A DNA stretch of 5,615 nucleotides, taken from assembly GCA_021741085.1 (NCBI GenBank), contig JAIOYM010000070.1:1-5615 (forward strand), in the 5' to 3' direction. Source of the DNA: Rickettsiaceae bacterium. GTDB lineage: Bacteria > Pseudomonadota > Alphaproteobacteria > Rickettsiales > Rickettsiaceae. The notes under the pieces are model-generated. The model had not been told where the DNA came from. It did not search any database and saw nothing but the letters and a program-made list of their open reading frames with translations. Both the position numbers and the translations under genes were made by a program. Positions within the stretch are counted from its first letter, which is position 1, and every line of letters starts with the position of its first letter. Below, piece after piece: positions 4,550 through 5,615 of the stretch.

Positions 4550-5615
4550 ATGAATTTAGCACAGATAAGAAATATAGTTTGGCCTATAGAAAATAGAGAG
4601 TTGAAAAAATTCCTACCTATGGCTTTTTTTATGTTTTGCGTTTTATTTAATTATTCAATGCTGCGATCGATAAAAGACGGCTTAGTAGTAACAGGCGTCG
4701 GAGCAGAAGCTTTAAGTTTTTTAAAGTTAGCTTTTGTGCTGCCATCTTCTATATTGTTCTTTTTCATTTACGCAAAAGCTTCCAGCAGATTTAGTGCGCA
4801 GCAATTATTTTATATAATCACAGGATTTTTTGCGGGGTATTTTTTACTATTTGCGTTCTTGCTTTATCCAAATACGGCAACAATACATCCAAATCCTATA
4901 AACGTTGACTATTGGGCTGAACAGTTTCCGGTAGCAAAATGGTTTATTAAAATAGGTGGCAAGTGGATTTACGCGAGTTTTTACGTAATGGCAGAGCTTT
5001 GGGGTTCTGTGATGCTAAGTTTTCTATTTTGGTGGGTAGCTAACGATATCACCAAAACTAGCGAAGCAAAAAGATTCTATCCACTTTTTGGTATGCTGGG
5101 TAACTTTGGTTTAATATTAACATCTTTGTCTTTAGAGTACTTGGTTTCAAAAAACCCTGAGGATGAAGGCACGGAATTTAATATAGTTTTAATACTTCTG
5201 GTCATAAGTTGTTTATCCATAATGCTAATTTACAACTGGATTAATAATAATGTCATAACTGATTCAAATTTGTACCAAAAAGATGAAAAGGTAGAAAAAA
5301 AGAAAAAAGCCAAACTATCTGTAATAGAAAGTTTGAAGTTAATATTGACTTCCAGATATCTTGGCTTAATAGCTTTGTTGATATTTTCTTATGGTATATC
5401 TCAAATTCTTATTGAGGGTGTTTGGAAAAACCAAATAAATCAACTTTATCCTTCTAAAGCAGAGTATGCTGCTTACATGGGTAGATTTCAGGGGCTACAA
5501 GGCGTTGCTACTATATTATTTATGTTAGTTGGTAACAATATACTAAGACTTACATCATGGAGGTTTGCTGCAAGTTTAACTCCTTTGATGATATTGATAA
5601 CTGGTATAGCATTTT
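4550..5615 (+). CDS. tlc: ATP/ADP translocase (Tlc family), 5' part, cut by the window edge
   Basis: This integral inner-membrane nucleotide antiporter exchanges bacterial ADP for host ATP, the energy-parasitism transporter of Rickettsiales, Chlamydiae and plant plastids (PF03219). About 355 codons are present of roughly 500 expected; the frame stays open to the last base. Characteristic stretches are WPIENRELKKFLPMAFFMF (11-29), YSMLRSIKDGLVVT (35-48), WFIKIGGKW (131-139), SFYVMAELWGSVMLS (143-157), AKRFYPLFG (173-181), SVIESLK (257-263) and ILIEGVWK (286-293). Lys42, Glu149 and Glu289 appear to match Lys155, Glu245 and Glu385, known to be important in the Arabidopsis plastid carrier; the fourth (Lys527) lies beyond the window. 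Multiple hydrophobic helices are evident. It closely resembles Rickettsia Tlc1, the ATP/ADP paralogue, rather than the other nucleotide carriers (Tlc2-5), as judged from memory. The ATG at 4550 fits the family N-terminus. Confidence 0.95.
   Translation, partial: MNLAQIRNIVWPIENRELKKFLPMAFFMFCVLFNYSMLRSIKDGLVVTGVGAEALSFLKLAFVLPSSILFFFIYAKASSRFSAQQLFYIITGFFAGYFLLFAFLLYPNTATIHPNPINVDYWAEQFPVAKWFIKIGGKWIYASFYVMAELWGSVMLSFLFWWVANDITKTSEAKRFYPLFGMLGNFGLILTSLSLEYLVSKNPEDEGTEFNIVLILLVISCLSIMLIYNWINNNVITDSNLYQKDEKVEKKKKAKLSVIESLKLILTSRYLGLIALLIFSYGISQILIEGVWKNQINQLYPSKAEYAAYMGRFQGLQGVATILFMLVGNNILRLTSWRFAASLTPLMILITGIAF

Overview
The window looks like part of the chromosome of an obligate intracellular alphaproteobacterium of the order Rickettsiales. 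It is AT-rich with loose gene spacing. It carries an ISC-type iscU-iscA pair and a DciA-like DUF721 protein. The clearest marker is at the right edge: the start of an ATP/ADP translocase (Tlc), the nucleotide exchanger that Rickettsiales and Chlamydiae use to import host ATP. From memory its sequence closely resembles Rickettsia Tlc1, but the genus cannot be fixed from this window.

Layout, left to right. Positions 1-569 contain no confidently identified gene. A possible 3' end of a plus-strand reading frame runs in from the left edge to 141. A 50-bp unit is duplicated in tandem (92-189), and a diverged inverted copy of that unit plus its flanks lies at 390-473. Positions 570-2128 are on the minus strand and read alpha/beta hydrolase -> iscU -> iscA, which looks like a stripped-down Fe-S cluster assembly locus. 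iscR and iscS, usual companions upstream, are missing, and hscB/hscA/fdx are not found downstream. Positions 2286-3488, also minus strand, hold a short DciA-type protein preceded by a secreted, lysine-rich helical protein with an internal duplication and a Thr/Ser repeat tail. From about 3490 the orientation flips. prmA (ribosomal protein L11 methyltransferase, 3591-4439) and tlc (4550 to the edge, incomplete) run on the plus strand. The secreted-protein gene and prmA diverge from a 102-bp region in which candidate promoters for the two directions overlap.

Functionally these are mostly housekeeping genes (Fe-S scaffold and carrier, helicase loading, ribosomal protein methylation), one hallmark of energy parasitism (Tlc), and one unrecognised exported protein. 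I see no defence system, CRISPR array, tRNA, rRNA or intact mobile element. The least explained parts are the repeat-rich, gene-free left end and the duplicated secreted protein.
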